Shown: piece by piece, positions 37,182 to 47,129 of the stretch
How the letters are laid out: every line of letters starts with the position of its first letter
Position numbering within the stretch: the first letter of the stretch is position 1
Assembly: GCF_001428605.1 (NCBI RefSeq)
Contig: NZ_LMID01000015.1
Span: forward strand, 207,591 to 271,590
Length of the DNA stretch: 64,000 nt
Reading direction: 5' to 3'
Source of the DNA: Sphingomonas sp. Root720
Lineage (GTDB): Bacteria; Pseudomonadota; Alphaproteobacteria; Sphingomonadales; Sphingomonadaceae
Translations under genes and position numbers: made by a program
Notes under the pieces: generated by a model
What the model was told of the DNA's origin: nothing
What the model saw: the letters and a program-made list of their open reading frames with translations, nothing else
Databases searched by the model: none

Positions 37182-39203
37182 CTACGCCAGGCCGAGGCCG
37201 TTGACGGCGATGTCGATGATCTTGATGCCCACGAACGGCGCGATCAGGCCGCCAAGCCCGTAGATCGCCAGGTTGCGGGCCAGCAACGGGCCGGCACCGA
37301 TCGGCCGGTAGGTCACGCCCCTGAGCGCGAGCGGCACCAGCGCCGGGATGATCAGCGCGTTGAAGATGATCGCCGACAGGATGGCGCTCTGCGGCGTGGC
37401 GAGACCCATGACGTTGAGCACTCCGAGCCCAGGATAGAGGACGACGAACATCGCCGGGATGATCGCGAAATATTTCGCCACGTCGTTGGCGACCGAGAAG
37501 GTGGTCAAGGCGCCGCGCGTCATCAGCAGCTGCTTGCCGAGGCCGACCACCTCGATCAGCTTGGTGGGGTCGCTGTCGAGATCGACCATGTTGCCGGCTT
37601 CGCGCGCCGCCTGGGTGCCGGTGTTCATCGCAACGCCGACATCGGCCTGCGCGAGCGCGGGGGCGTCGTTGGTGCCGTCGCCGCACATCGCGACGAGGCG
37701 GCCGCCTTCCTGCTCCTTGCGGATCAGCGCCAGCTTGTCCTCCGGGGTCGCCTGGGCGAGGAAATCGTCGACGCCCGCCTCGGCCGCGATCGACGCGGCG
37801 GTGAGCGGATTGTCGCCGGTGATCATCACGGTGCGGATGCCCATCTTGCGCAGTTCGCCGAACCGTTCGCGGATACCGGCCTTGACGATGTCTTTGAGCG
37901 CGACCGTGCCGAGCAGGCGGCCGTCCCGCGATACCGCGAGCGGAGTCATGCCGGCGCGGGCGATGTCGTCGGAAACCCGGCGCAGCTCGGTCGCGACGGG
38001 GCCTTCGCCCGTGCCCGGATTGGCCCGGAAGATCGAATCGACCGCACCCTTCTGGATGACCGATCCATCGGCCTTCACCCCCGAGATACGGGTTTGCGCG
38101 GTGAAGGGAATGACCTCGGCGCCCTGCGGCAGCTCGGCCTTGGTGATACCGAACTTCTCGCGCGCCAGCAGGACGATCGAGCGGCCCTCGGGGGTCTCGT
38201 CGGCAAGGCTGGCCAGCAGGGCCGCCTCGGCAAGCTCGTTGACCGATACGCCGCCCACCGGGCGGAACTCGGTCGCCTGGCGGTCGCCGATCGTGATCGT
38301 GCCGGTCTTATCGAGCAGCAGCACGTCGATGTCGCCGGCCGCCTCGACCGCCCGTCCAGACTTCGCGAGCACGTTGAAGCGGACGAGCCGATCCATTCCC
38401 GCGATACCGATCGCGGACAGCAGCGCCGCGATCGTCGTCGGGATGAGGGTGATCAGCAGCGCGGCGAGAATGGCGACGGGAATGCTGCCGCCGGCATAGC
38501 TGGCGAAGCCGGGAATGGTGCCGACCGCGATCAGGAAGATGATCGTGAGCCCCACCAGGAGGATCGTCAGGGCGATCTCGTTCGGGGTCTTCTGACGTTC
38601 GGCGCCTTCGACCAGCGCGATCATGCGATCGAGGAAGCCCTGACCCGGATCGACCGTCACGCGAACCACGATATGGTCGGAGATGACCCGGGTGCCCGCC
38701 GTCACCGCCGAACGGTCGCCGCCGGCCTCGCGGATGACCGGGGCGCTCTCGCCGGTAATGGCCGCTTCGTTGACCGACGCGACGCCCTCGACCACCTCGC
38801 CGTCGGCGGGAATCAGCTCGCCGGTCCGGACGATCACCAGGTCGCCGGCGCGGAGCTGGCTCGCGGCCAGCTTTTCGCCGCTCTTCCGGGTCGCGGTCAG
38901 TTCGGCCTTGGTCGCCCGCAGCGACGCCGCCTGCGCCTTGCCCCGCCCTTCGGCGATCGCTTCCGCGAAGGTGCCGAACAGCACGGTGAGCCACAGCCAC
39001 AGGACGAGCTGCAGCTTGAAGCCCGCCGCGAGGCCGTCATGGCCGACGACCAGCAGCACGGTCAGCAGCAGCGCGACCACCGCCGTGGTGAACATCACCG
39101 GGTTGCGGATCAGCGCGCGCGGGTCGAGCTTCCTGAAGGCGTCGCCCACCGCCGGGCCGAGCAGCGCGGCGGTGAACATCGATTTGGGTGCGGTACGGCT
39201 CAT
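37182..39203 (-). CDS. kdpB: K+-transporting ATPase subunit B (P-type ATPase)
   Basis: This 673-residue catalytic subunit of the Kdp pump has the phosphorylation motif DKTGTIT, the actuator motif TGESAPV, the nucleotide region KGAVDSI and the hinge [10 protein letters not shown], all intact. The start is ATG 39203 (MSRTAPKSM). It lies 11 bases after kdpA and 11 before kdpC. Expressed only under K+ limitation in the family. Confidence 0.98.
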   Translation of the reverse strand: MSRTAPKSMFTAALLGPAVGDAFRKLDPRALIRNPVMFTTAVVALLLTVLLVVGHDGLAAGFKLQLVLWLWLTVLFGTFAEAIAEGRGKAQAASLRATKAELTATRKSGEKLAASQLRAGDLVIVRTGELIPADGEVVEGVASVNEAAITGESAPVIREAGGDRSAVTAGTRVISDHIVVRVTVDPGQGFLDRMIALVEGAERQKTPNEIALTILLVGLTIIFLIAVGTIPGFASYAGGSIPVAILAALLITLIPTTIAALLSAIGIAGMDRLVRFNVLAKSGRAVEAAGDIDVLLLDKTGTITIGDRQATEFRPVGGVSVNELAEAALLASLADETPEGRSIVLLAREKFGITKAELPQGAEVIPFTAQTRISGVKADGSVIQKGAVDSIFRANPGTGEGPVATELRRVSDDIARAGMTPLAVSRDGRLLGTVALKDIVKAGIRERFGELRKMGIRTVMITGDNPLTAASIAAEAGVDDFLAQATPEDKLALIRKEQEGGRLVAMCGDGTNDAPALAQADVGVAMNTGTQAAREAGNMVDLDSDPTKLIEVVGLGKQLLMTRGALTTFSVANDVAKYFAIIPAMFVVLYPGLGVLNVMGLATPQSAILSAIIFNALIIPALVPLALRGVTYRPIGAGPLLARNLAIYGLGGLIAPFVGIKIIDIAVNGLGLA

Positions 39204-39214
39204 ATGTGCCTCGA

Positions 39215-40918
39215 TCAGAACAGGGTGCCGCTGGTCATCATCAGATGATCGGCGATGGGGCCGAGCGCGAGGCCCGGCAGGAAGGTCAGGCCGCCGACGA
39301 CCAGGACGATGCCGACGAGCAGGCCGACCCACAGGCCCCCGGTGGTCGGGAAGGAGCCCGCCGTCTCGGGGGTGTGTTTCTTGGCCGCGAGGCTTCCCGC
39401 GATCGCCAGCATCGGCACGATGACGAAGAAACGGCCGATCCACATCGCGATGCCCAGCAGCGTGTCGTAATAGGGCGTGTTGGCGGTGAGACCCGCAAAG
39501 GCCGACCCGTTGTTCCCGACCGCGCTGGTGAAGGCGTAGAGGATTTCGGAGAAGCCGTGCGGGCCCTTGTTGAGCGGTCCGGCAAGGCCCGCGGGCAGCA
39601 CCGAGCTGATCGCCGAGAAGCCGAGGATGACGAGCGGCAGCACCGCGATCGCCAGCACCGCGAGCTTGACCTCGCGCCCCTCGATCTTCTTGCCGACATA
39701 TTCGGGGGTGCGGCCGACCATCAGCCCCGCGACGAACACCGCCAGGATCGCGAACAGGAGGAAGCCGTAGATGCCGGCGCCGACGCCTCCGACCACGACC
39801 TCGCCGAGCTGGATGTTGAACAGCGGGATCATGCCGCCGAGCGCGGTGAAACTGTCGTGCATCGCGTTGACCGCGCCGCATGACGCCGCCGTGGTGATCA
39901 CCGAGAAGAGCGACGAGGCGGCAATGCCGAAGCGGACCTCCTTGCCCTCCATATTGCCGCCCGCGACACCGAGGCCGTGGAGGACCGGATTGCCGGCAGC
40001 TTCCTGCCAATAGGTGATGGTGACGCCGGCGAGGAACAGGATCAGCATCGCCGCGAGGATCGCCCAGCCCTGGCGCGGATTGCCGACAGCCTTGCCGAAG
40101 CACCAGGTCAGACCGAAGCCGATCGTGAAGATCGACAGCATCTCGACGAGATTGGTCAGGGCATTGGGGTTCTCGAACGGGTGGGCGGAGTTGGCGTTGA
40201 AGAAGCCGCCGCCGTTGGTGCCGAGCATCTTGATCGCTTCCTGGCTCGCCACGGGTCCGAGCGCGAGGCTCTGCCTGACGCCTTCGAGCGTCGACACGTC
40301 GACCGACCCGGCGAGGGTCTGCGGCACGCCGTTGGCGATGAGGAAGATCGCGTAGACGACGCAGATCGGCAGCAGCAGGTAGAGGGTGATACGGGTGGCG
40401 TCCGCCCAGAAATTGCCGATGCCGCTCGCCTGCCGCCGCGCAAAGCCGCGAAACAGCGCGAAGGCCAGCGCGATGCCCGTCGCCGCCGACAGGAAATTGT
40501 GGATGGTGAGGCCGAGCATCTGGCTGAGGTTCGACAGGGTCGACTCGCCGCCATAGCTCTGCCAGTTGGTGTTGGTGGTGAAGCTCGTCGCGGTGTTGAA
40601 CGCGAGGTGCCCGCTCAGACCGCCCAGACCCAGCGGGTTGATCGGCAGCAGCGCCTGCAGCCGCAATATCGCATAGGTGAAGAGCAGCAGCACCGCGTTG
40701 AAGATGAGCATGTGCACCGCGTAGCGGCGCCAGCTCTGTTCGGCGGCGGGATCGATTCCCGCCAGCGTGTAGAAGCCCTTCTCGATGGGGCCGAGCACGG
40801 TGTGCAGCGGGGTGCGCCGGCCTTCATAGATCGCGAACAGCCACATCCCCATCGGCCTGGTGAGCGCGAGGAGGATGGCGACGAAGACGGCGATGAGAAT
40901 CCAGCCCTGGATGGTCAT
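39215..40918 (-). CDS. kdpA: K+-transporting ATPase subunit A
   Basis: This 567-residue K+-selective channel-like subunit is related to Trk/Ktr, with four pore-loop repeats whose selectivity glycines can be seen, e.g. [38 protein letters not shown] and [14 protein letters not shown]. About ten transmembrane helices. It lies 13 bases after kdpF. Confidence 0.98.
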   Translation of the reverse strand: MTIQGWILIAVFVAILLALTRPMGMWLFAIYEGRRTPLHTVLGPIEKGFYTLAGIDPAAEQSWRRYAVHMLIFNAVLLLFTYAILRLQALLPINPLGLGGLSGHLAFNTATSFTTNTNWQSYGGESTLSNLSQMLGLTIHNFLSAATGIALAFALFRGFARRQASGIGNFWADATRITLYLLLPICVVYAIFLIANGVPQTLAGSVDVSTLEGVRQSLALGPVASQEAIKMLGTNGGGFFNANSAHPFENPNALTNLVEMLSIFTIGFGLTWCFGKAVGNPRQGWAILAAMLILFLAGVTITYWQEAAGNPVLHGLGVAGGNMEGKEVRFGIAASSLFSVITTAASCGAVNAMHDSFTALGGMIPLFNIQLGEVVVGGVGAGIYGFLLFAILAVFVAGLMVGRTPEYVGKKIEGREVKLAVLAIAVLPLVILGFSAISSVLPAGLAGPLNKGPHGFSEILYAFTSAVGNNGSAFAGLTANTPYYDTLLGIAMWIGRFFVIVPMLAIAGSLAAKKHTPETAGSFPTTGGLWVGLLVGIVLVVGGLTFLPGLALGPIADHLMMTSGTLF

Positions 40919-40931
40919 GGCGTTGGTCCGA

Positions 40932-41021
40932 TCAGAAGCGTTCGGGCCGGACGAGCACGGCCACGAGATAGAGGAGCAGCCCCGCCGCGGTGATCGCGGC
41001 GAGCCAGAGATCGATGGTCAT
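40932..41021 (-). CDS. kdpF: K+-transporting ATPase small subunit F
   Basis: This 29-residue membrane peptide ([20 protein letters not shown] followed by AVLVRPERF) is a single transmembrane helix ending in the KdpF-type RPERF. It stabilises the KdpABC complex in other bacteria. 'gatatt' lies upstream rather than a strong SD, but position and sequence leave little doubt. Confidence 0.93.
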   Translation of the reverse strand: MTIDLWLAAITAAGLLLYLVAVLVRPERF

Positions 41022-41031
41022 GGGAATATCC

Positions 41032-41115
41032 TCACGCGTCGCCGCACAGGCGGACATAGCCGAGCGTCACGGCCAGCAGGCCCAGCACGACGCCGATCCA
41101 CACAAGATCTTCCAT
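41032..41115 (-). CDS. 27-residue hypothetical membrane peptide heading the kdp operon
   Basis: Reading ATG 41115 to TGA 41032-41034 gives MEDLVWIGVVLGLLAVTLGY followed by VRLCGDA. It is one hydrophobic helix with a Cys near the end, 10 bases before kdpF. Small ORFs ending in a YVRLC-like motif are familiar to me upstream of kdpF in other proteobacteria, and gcggaggctctg gives a plausible ribosome binding site. Function unknown; likely a Kdp accessory or membrane micropeptide. Confidence 0.7.
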   Translation of the reverse strand: MEDLVWIGVVLGLLAVTLGYVRLCGDA

Positions 41116-41516
41116 CAGAGCCTCCGCCAGGAATCCAAGCTGAGAGAGAGTAACCGTCCGGAGGATGGGGCCGCATAGGTATTGGTCCCAGTGAAATCCG
41201 CTGCGGGATTCAGCGGAATTCGTGGTGGATGCGACCGTGAATTCTTCATGTCATGTCCTTCATGCCGAAAGGAATCCGGCAGAACGGAGCGCCGGAATCG
41301 ATCGTGAGGACAAGCAATTAGGTCTGAACTGCGTTGATATGCGAGATGGATTGCCGGCCGATCGCATAGGTTTTGCATAACATCGGCCGGGAATAGGTGA
41401 ACCGGCCCGTCGTGGACGGCACGCTCGGCGAAGCGCGGCCCGATCACCAGGGCAATCGGCACTGGTTCGCGGGCTGGTGCGACTGTCTCCGAACCGGTCT
41501 TGCGACGTTGTCGGCT
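41116..41516. other. 401-bp gap upstream of the kdp operon
   Basis: No convincing gene is seen. It should hold the kdp promoter and KdpE site (minus strand). A 7-bp inverted repeat (tccgctg 41197-41203, cagcgga 41211-41217) and an AT-richer stretch near 41315-41385 are the only features. The minus-strand open frame across it lacks protein-like character. Confidence 0.5.
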
Positions 41517-42626
41517 CTACGACCGCTCCGCTTTCTGGCGTTCGGCCTCGATCCTCGCGGACATCGAAAAGCCCTTCCGCAGGCGCAGCGTCGGCTTTTC
41601 GACGAGGTGCCAGGACAGCATCGCGAGCCCGACGACCGGAACGATCGTCAGTATCAACAAGATCAAAGGGTTGCGGACGCTCGTCGAGGCCACGATCGCC
41701 TGCTGTATCGGGAACCCGTAGAGATACATGCCATAGGAATAATCGCCGCGGGCGAACAGGGGCAGGGCCGGCAGCCTTGTCGCGCCGAGAAACAGCGTGA
41801 CATAGGCATAGACCGGCGCGGCGAGGAAGGTGACCGCCGGAACCTCGGAGAACACCGCCTTCGGAACGATAGCGCCCGTCGCGAGGATCATGGCGACGCA
41901 CATGCCGAAAAGCGGAGGGCTGTAGGGAATCCTGTGCCGCTTGAGAAACAAGGCGGAGCCGAGCAGGAAATAAGGGACCAGCATCGCTCCCGGGTAGTTC
42001 AGGACCTTAAGGACGACAGGCGGGACACCGCCTATCTGTCCCCCGAAAACGATGATCGCGGCGACGGCGCCAAGCAGGCCCGTGACGAGACGCCAATCGC
42101 GCACCCATCCGAGGGCGATCAGCATCGCCATTGCCACATAGCAGCCGAGTTCGGGGGGAATCGTCCACAACGCCCCGTTTACGACGCCGCTGACCGGGTT
42201 CCGCTCGAACACGCCCGGCAAGAAGTAATGGATTTCGCCGACCATGTTGAGGAGATAGGAGTGGGTAACCGGCGAGGCGAAATAGTCGGCCAGGGTCCGA
42301 TTGGTGAACAGCGGCCCGATCAGCAATATCGTGACGAGCGTATCGACTACCAGTGCCGGTACGATGCGCAGGACACGGCTCAGGACGAATTTGCCGAGCG
42401 TCAACCGCAGCGCGCTCCCGGTCACAAGGAAGCCCGACAGGATGAAGAACATCGGCACGATCGCCATGGCGGCGCCCCACCCGATCCCGCCGATCACCGC
42501 CTCCATCCCGTAGGATATCGGAAAACAATGCCGCAGGATGACCGCGAGCGCCAACCCGACGCGGAGCATGTCAAAACCAGGGCCGATCCCCTTATTCTCG
42601 TCCATGATGGACCCGATCGACCGCAT
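41517..42626 (-). CDS. Acyltransferase family 3 integral membrane protein
   Basis: This 369-residue protein has about ten transmembrane segments and the acyltransferase-3 signature near the start: FDMLRVGLALAVILRHCFPIS, with the conserved H in LRHC and the R in FDMLRV. The end is KRSWHL-like (MLSWHLVEKPTLRLRKG). Such enzymes O-acetylate or succinylate surface polysaccharides across the inner membrane. I place the start at ATG 42626, with ggggaggaagag directly before it. It is divergent from the SGNH lipoprotein; the pair probably modifies one glycan. Confidence 0.85.
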   Translation of the reverse strand: MRSIGSIMDENKGIGPGFDMLRVGLALAVILRHCFPISYGMEAVIGGIGWGAAMAIVPMFFILSGFLVTGSALRLTLGKFVLSRVLRIVPALVVDTLVTILLIGPLFTNRTLADYFASPVTHSYLLNMVGEIHYFLPGVFERNPVSGVVNGALWTIPPELGCYVAMAMLIALGWVRDWRLVTGLLGAVAAIIVFGGQIGGVPPVVLKVLNYPGAMLVPYFLLGSALFLKRHRIPYSPPLFGMCVAMILATGAIVPKAVFSEVPAVTFLAAPVYAYVTLFLGATRLPALPLFARGDYSYGMYLYGFPIQQAIVASTSVRNPLILLILTIVPVVGLAMLSWHLVEKPTLRLRKGFSMSARIEAERQKAERS

Positions 42627-42701
42627 CTCTTCCTCCCCGTTGCCGCCGAGCGGCATTTCCACCAATGGTCTGCCGAGATTTTCCTCGCAAGGCATTAACC
42701 G

Positions 42702-43907
42702 GTGCAGATCATTCATCGTGCGGCGCTAATCGGAGCCCTCCTCGTTCTAGCTGCCACCGGCTGCAAGCAGCCGTCTCCCCAGGCCTCTTCGCCAGGGATA
42801 GGCGAGGGTGCCATGTCCTATGCCATGCCGGCAGGGCACATGGTCGAGACGGTCATTCGCGGCGAAAGCCGATTGTTCAGAGGCAGGCAGGCCGTTTCGA
42901 CCCTTCATCGGCCGAAGCGCATCCTCAGGATCTACGCCTATGACGGGAAGGGGGATGAGATAAGCTTCGTGGAGGGCGTGGATTGGACGTTCTCCGGTGG
43001 CAGGATATCGCGCCCGTCGGGCTCTCGCATTCCAGATTTCGCAAGCTACCGATATTCGACCGCCACAGGATGCCGGATGGGTCTGTTCACGCGCTCCTGC
43101 GTGCGAGCGGTGCGCTGCGAGGTCGGTCTCGTCCATTGTCCGAAGCCACGCCCGGACCAGTTCGAGTTCGCGCCGGCGCCCCGCAATCCCCCACTGACGA
43201 TCAACCATATCGCATATATCGACTATGTCGCCGACATGCCGGCGACCATCGTTCGAGCGAGGCGGCTGGGATATGAGTCGGCGCGCGCGGTGGTCTGCCT
43301 GGGCGACAGCATCGCGGCAGGCGCCCATACCGTCGCAAGCTTCTATCGCAATAGGGACGACCAGAGCTGGTGCGGCTTGCTGAGGAAGCAATTCCCCCGG
43401 ACCAGCTTCGAGAATCGCGCGATTATCGACGCTTCGCTGGATGGTGCGATCGAGCAGGTCGACAGAAGTTCGCGACGGCCCGACACCGCCATTGTGGCGT
43501 TCGGGATGAACGATCACGCGGTCGACGATGCCGATGCCCGCAGCTTCGCGGTTCGGCTCGACCGAGCCGTTACCGAGATGCGACGACGCGGGATACGTGT
43601 CGTTCTGGTCGGCTTTCCGCAGCAGAACGGGCTTTGGGTTCTCGAACGGCCCACCGCGACGAAGGCTTTCAATCGAGAGATCGCGGAGGTTGCCCGTCGT
43701 CATGGCGTGCCGTTCGTCGATGTGGAGCACGCATTTGACCAAATGAGCGGTGGCTATATTCCGGGAATCGTCCTGACCGCCGATTTCATGCATCACCCGA
43801 ATGCCTATGGGCAGCGCATCTACTATTCGCTGCTCGCACCGCTCTTTCTGAGGGCGGATACGCCGGCGGAACGGCTACCGGACTATGTGATCGGCACCAA
43901 CCCGTAG
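42702..43907 (+). CDS. SGNH/GDSL-type hydrolase lipoprotein
   Basis: This 401-residue protein begins with a lipoprotein signal peptide (VLAATGC, lipidated Cys ~21). The C-terminal ~200 residues are an SGNH hydrolase: block I VCLGDSIAAG (Ser near 206), block III AFGMNDH and block V DFMHHPN with the catalytic Asp/His. The first ~180 residues are not recognised but look secreted. It likely acts as an acetyl esterase or transferase in the periplasm, facing the divergent acyltransferase. GC is lower than its neighbours. GTG 42702 is the chosen start. Confidence 0.85.
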   Translation: MQIIHRAALIGALLVLAATGCKQPSPQASSPGIGEGAMSYAMPAGHMVETVIRGESRLFRGRQAVSTLHRPKRILRIYAYDGKGDEISFVEGVDWTFSGGRISRPSGSRIPDFASYRYSTATGCRMGLFTRSCVRAVRCEVGLVHCPKPRPDQFEFAPAPRNPPLTINHIAYIDYVADMPATIVRARRLGYESARAVVCLGDSIAAGAHTVASFYRNRDDQSWCGLLRKQFPRTSFENRAIIDASLDGAIEQVDRSSRRPDTAIVAFGMNDHAVDDADARSFAVRLDRAVTEMRRRGIRVVLVGFPQQNGLWVLERPTATKAFNREIAEVARRHGVPFVDVEHAFDQMSGGYIPGIVLTADFMHHPNAYGQRIYYSLLAPLFLRADTPAERLPDYVIGTNP

Positions 43908-43968
43908 CTTCCGATAGCGCCCGCCGTTCGCGCCCAGGCACGCCGCGACGGCACCGGCCATCTTTCTC

Positions 43969-44328
43969 TCATCGCAGGTCGGCCATCTCGTAGAGCGGGC
44001 GGATCTCGATCTCGCTCGGTCCCGGCATGGGATTGGGACAGCGCTTCACCCAGGCGACGGCCTCGTCCATGTCCCGGACCTCCCAGAGCCAGAAGCCCGC
44101 GACCAGCTCGCGGGTTTCGGCGAAAGGCCCGTCGATGACGGTGCGGCCGGAACCGTCGAACGCGATCCGCTTGCCTTGCGCGGAGGGCTTGAGGCCATCG
44201 CCTGCGAGCATGATGCCCGCGGCGGACAGCCGCTCGTTGAATCTGCCCATCGCCTCGAATGCCTCGGCCGTGGGGAGAAGGCCCTTTTCGCTGTCGCCGG
44301 TCGCCTTCACCAACACCATGACACGCAT
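43969..44328 (-). CDS. YciI-related (YCII/DGPF) family protein
   Basis: This 119-residue protein starts MRVMVLVKATGDSEKG and contains DGPFAETRELVAGFWLWEV, the DGPF motif of the YCII-related family (dimeric alpha-beta barrel). Such proteins often accompany ECF sigma factors in Actinobacteria and Proteobacteria, but none is seen here. Function unknown. 'aggag' precedes ATG 44328. Confidence 0.9.
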   Translation of the reverse strand: MRVMVLVKATGDSEKGLLPTAEAFEAMGRFNERLSAAGIMLAGDGLKPSAQGKRIAFDGSGRTVIDGPFAETRELVAGFWLWEVRDMDEAVAWVKRCPNPMPGPSEIEIRPLYEMADLR

Positions 44329-44470
44329 CGTCCGTCTCCTGTGATGAGCCGGGCCCGGTCGCCCGGCATCGGAACGACGAACGGGATGTTCGGGCATCGA
44401 CATCGGCGTGCAAATTTTTCGATGGGGCTTTCCCGCCACCCCGGACCGCCGATCCCGCCTTACGGGAGGC

Positions 44471-44504
44471 GAACGAAAAAGGGGCGCGGTCGCCCGCGCC
44501 CCTT
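44471..44504 (-). terminator. Intrinsic terminator of phoX gene
   Basis: On the minus strand aaggggcgcgg-gcga-ccgcgcccctt forms an 11-bp stem followed by TTTCGTTC. It lies about 20 bases after the phoX-like stop codon. Confidence 0.85.
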
Positions 44505-44525
44505 CCCGTCACGATGGCGGGTCGA

Positions 44526-47003
44526 TCAGAGACCGACGACGCCGCCGTCATTCTTGGTGATCACGATCGTCGCCGAGCGCGGACGCGCGGTCGAGGTGCC
44601 GCCGGCCTGGGTCGCCGGCCAGTTGCTCTGCAGCGTCGCGATGCTGCCCTCTTCGCCGGGATGCTGGATGTTGACGAACAGGGTGCGGCCGTCCGGCGTC
44701 GTGTCGATGCCGGTGAGCTCGCAGCCCTTCGGGCCGACCAGGAAGCGCTTCAAGGTCGCCGTGCTGGCCGGCTTGCCGACGATGGTCGCCTGGGTGCGGG
44801 TCGTGCCGTCGGCGCCGACATTGGTGATCGTCCTGGCGCCGCCATCGGCCACCTTGCCCGGGATCGCGACCAGCATCTGGTTGTTGGTCCGGTCGGTCAG
44901 GGCGCCGTCGTCGGTCTGGATCCACAGCAGCGGATTGACCTGGCCCGACGCGTTGCTCGGGCGACCGAACCACAGGCCGTCCGGGCTCGAGAAGTCGTTG
45001 CTGGCGTCGAGGCCCGAGATGTTGACGTTCGCATCCGAGTCGGCCGAATCGGCGCCGAACAGATAGATGTCCCAGCCGAAGCTCGTCGCTTCCGACGAGT
45101 CGCCCGTCTCGCGCAGGCGCACGATATGGCCGTTCGGATTGCCGCGCTGCGCGGTGTTGGTGGCCCCGCGCGGGTCGTTATAGTGGCGCGGGTTGGCGGC
45201 ATCGGTGCCGGTGAGCGGACGGACCGCCGCCGAGTTGTTGGTCAGCGTCAGGTACATCTCGCCGGTCACCGGATTGATCGCGGTCCATTCGGGCCGGTCC
45301 ATCTTGGTGGCGCCCACCGCATCGGCGGCGAGGCGGGCGTTGGTCAGCACGTCGGCCTGGTCCGCGAACGGATAGGCGGCGTTGGCGGCGGTCAGCGGCG
45401 CCGTGCCGAACACCAGCGGCACCCACTGGCCGGTGCCGTCGGCGTTGAACTTCGCGACGTGGAGCGTGCCCGCGTCGAGATATTTGTCGCCGACCGCCAG
45501 GCGGTCCGCCGCGGTCGCATCCGCGGCGGCCCAGGGCTGGGCCGAGATGAACTTGTAGAGATATTCGCCGCGCGAATCGTCGCCCATGTAGAAGGCCGGC
45601 TTGCGCCCGGCGACGAAGGCCGACGGCCAGCAACCCTCATGGCCGAAGCGGCCGAGCGCGGTGCGCTTGCGGGGCGCCTTGGTCGGGTCGTAGGGATCGA
45701 TCTCGACCACCCAGCCGAACTGGTTCGGCTCGTTGCGGAAGTCGGCGGTGCCATCGGCGGCCGCACCGGTCGCGCTCGCGTTCCAGCGCGTATAGATGGT
45801 GCTCGACGCATCGGCCGGAACGACCGAGGCCCAGCCATAGCTGCCGCCGGCGCCTTCGCTGATGCCATAGCGGTTGAGCGCGACCACCGCCTTGGCGGTG
45901 GCGCCGCCGCGGACAGCGTTGTCGCCGGTGGCGCGGCGGAAATAGCCGGCCCAATTCTCCTCGCAGGTCAGGTAGCTGCCCCAGGCAGTGAAGCCGTTGG
46001 CGCAGTTGTTGATCGTGCCGCGGCCATCGGTGCCGGCGGGCGAGAAGCGGGTGCGGAGCAGCGCGTTGCCGCGGACCGGGCCGTTGAAGACCGACGGCGT
46101 CAGCGGCGTGACGCGACGGTTCAGCGCCGAGCCCTGGACGTAGCTCCACGCGCCCGAGGCGGCGCGGGTGACTTCGACGACGGCGACGCCGTGCGCCTCC
46201 ATCTCCTTGAGCGCCTCGCCCTCGGGGCGGACGCCGCCGGTCGAGGTGGGGCCGTTCGGATGCAGATAGACCTGGGTGATGTTCTCATGGTTCATCACCA
46301 GCAGCCCGCGCGTGTTGCTCGTGTCGTCGCGCGTCGCGCCGGTTGCCGCCAGGCCGAAATAATGCATGCCGTCATGATGGTCGCCGCCGCGGGCATTGAA
46401 GCCGCTGTCGGTGCCGTCATTGGCGAAGGCCGGGGCCGCCGCGGTGAGCGGATCGCCGAGACGATAGAGCACCGACACCGAATAGCCTTCGGGAACCTTG
46501 ACGACGTCGTCGAGGCTCTTGGCGAGCGCGTTGAAGCCGAGCACCGCCGGATTGATCGTCACCGTGGTCTGCGACATGGTCGACTTGTTGCGGTCGTCGG
46601 TCGCCTTGAACTCGAACACCAGCGGCGTGGCGGCCGAGACCGACGGCGCGAGGAAGGTCGCGGTGTTGGTGTTGGCGTTGGTCAGCGTGACCGCCGGGCC
46701 CGAGACCTGGGTCCAGGACACGGTCAGCGGGTCCTTGTCGGTCGCGGTGCCGGCGAGGGTCACCAGCTTGCCCGAGCTGGACGTCCCGTTGGTGCCGGCG
46801 TTGACGACCGGCGCCTCGTTGTCGCTGCCGCACGCGGTCAGCAGGAGGCCGCCGAAGCTCGCGGCGGCGATCGCCGAGATGCCGCCGAACAGCGTCTGCC
46901 GACGCGAATAGCGCTCGGCGGCGATGCTCTCGAGCGTGGGGTTGTCGGTCGGATTGCAGTCGACGACACCGTCAGTATAGCCGTCACGAACCACGTCAGT
47001 CAT
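44526..47003 (-). CDS. phoX: PhoX-family (DUF839) alkaline phosphatase with N-terminal Ig-like insert
   Basis: This 825-residue secreted protein has a twin-arginine signal (SRRQTLFGGISAIAAASF, RR at 34-35) followed by a lipobox-like LLTAC (Cys 58), so it may be a Tat-exported lipoprotein. Residues ~64-151 are a PKD/REJ-like Ig domain (VVNAGTNGTSSSGKLVTLAG, SWTQVSGPAVTL). The rest is the PhoX beta-propeller: LLVMNHENITQVY, LTCEENWAGYFRR, HEGCWPSAF, SPDGLWFG and TLFVNIQHPGE. PhoX enzymes are Ca/Fe-dependent phosphatases. A terminator follows. Confidence 0.9.
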   Translation of the reverse strand: MTDVVRDGYTDGVVDCNPTDNPTLESIAAERYSRRQTLFGGISAIAAASFGGLLLTACGSDNEAPVVNAGTNGTSSSGKLVTLAGTATDKDPLTVSWTQVSGPAVTLTNANTNTATFLAPSVSAATPLVFEFKATDDRNKSTMSQTTVTINPAVLGFNALAKSLDDVVKVPEGYSVSVLYRLGDPLTAAAPAFANDGTDSGFNARGGDHHDGMHYFGLAATGATRDDTSNTRGLLVMNHENITQVYLHPNGPTSTGGVRPEGEALKEMEAHGVAVVEVTRAASGAWSYVQGSALNRRVTPLTPSVFNGPVRGNALLRTRFSPAGTDGRGTINNCANGFTAWGSYLTCEENWAGYFRRATGDNAVRGGATAKAVVALNRYGISEGAGGSYGWASVVPADASSTIYTRWNASATGAAADGTADFRNEPNQFGWVVEIDPYDPTKAPRKRTALGRFGHEGCWPSAFVAGRKPAFYMGDDSRGEYLYKFISAQPWAAADATAADRLAVGDKYLDAGTLHVAKFNADGTGQWVPLVFGTAPLTAANAAYPFADQADVLTNARLAADAVGATKMDRPEWTAINPVTGEMYLTLTNNSAAVRPLTGTDAANPRHYNDPRGATNTAQRGNPNGHIVRLRETGDSSEATSFGWDIYLFGADSADSDANVNISGLDASNDFSSPDGLWFGRPSNASGQVNPLLWIQTDDGALTDRTNNQMLVAIPGKVADGGARTITNVGADGTTRTQATIVGKPASTATLKRFLVGPKGCELTGIDTTPDGRTLFVNIQHPGEEGSIATLQSNWPATQAGGTSTARPRSATIVITKNDGGVVGL

Positions 47004-47129
47004 GAGGTTGCTCCCCTTTGGTGAGAAGCAGGCTCGCTAACAACGGCGCGCGAAAGATTTGTGCGGTTCGGTTTACGCCAAGATGAAGTTGATGTGACAT
47101 TTCGGCGGCATGCCGCGCCGGCCCGGCAT

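Noticed and set aside
41115-41462. 115-codon minus-strand frame upstream of the kdp operon
   Set aside because: Composition is not protein-like, there is no good ribosome-binding site, and it ends on the start region of the 27-residue ORF. Kept as an intergenic gap.
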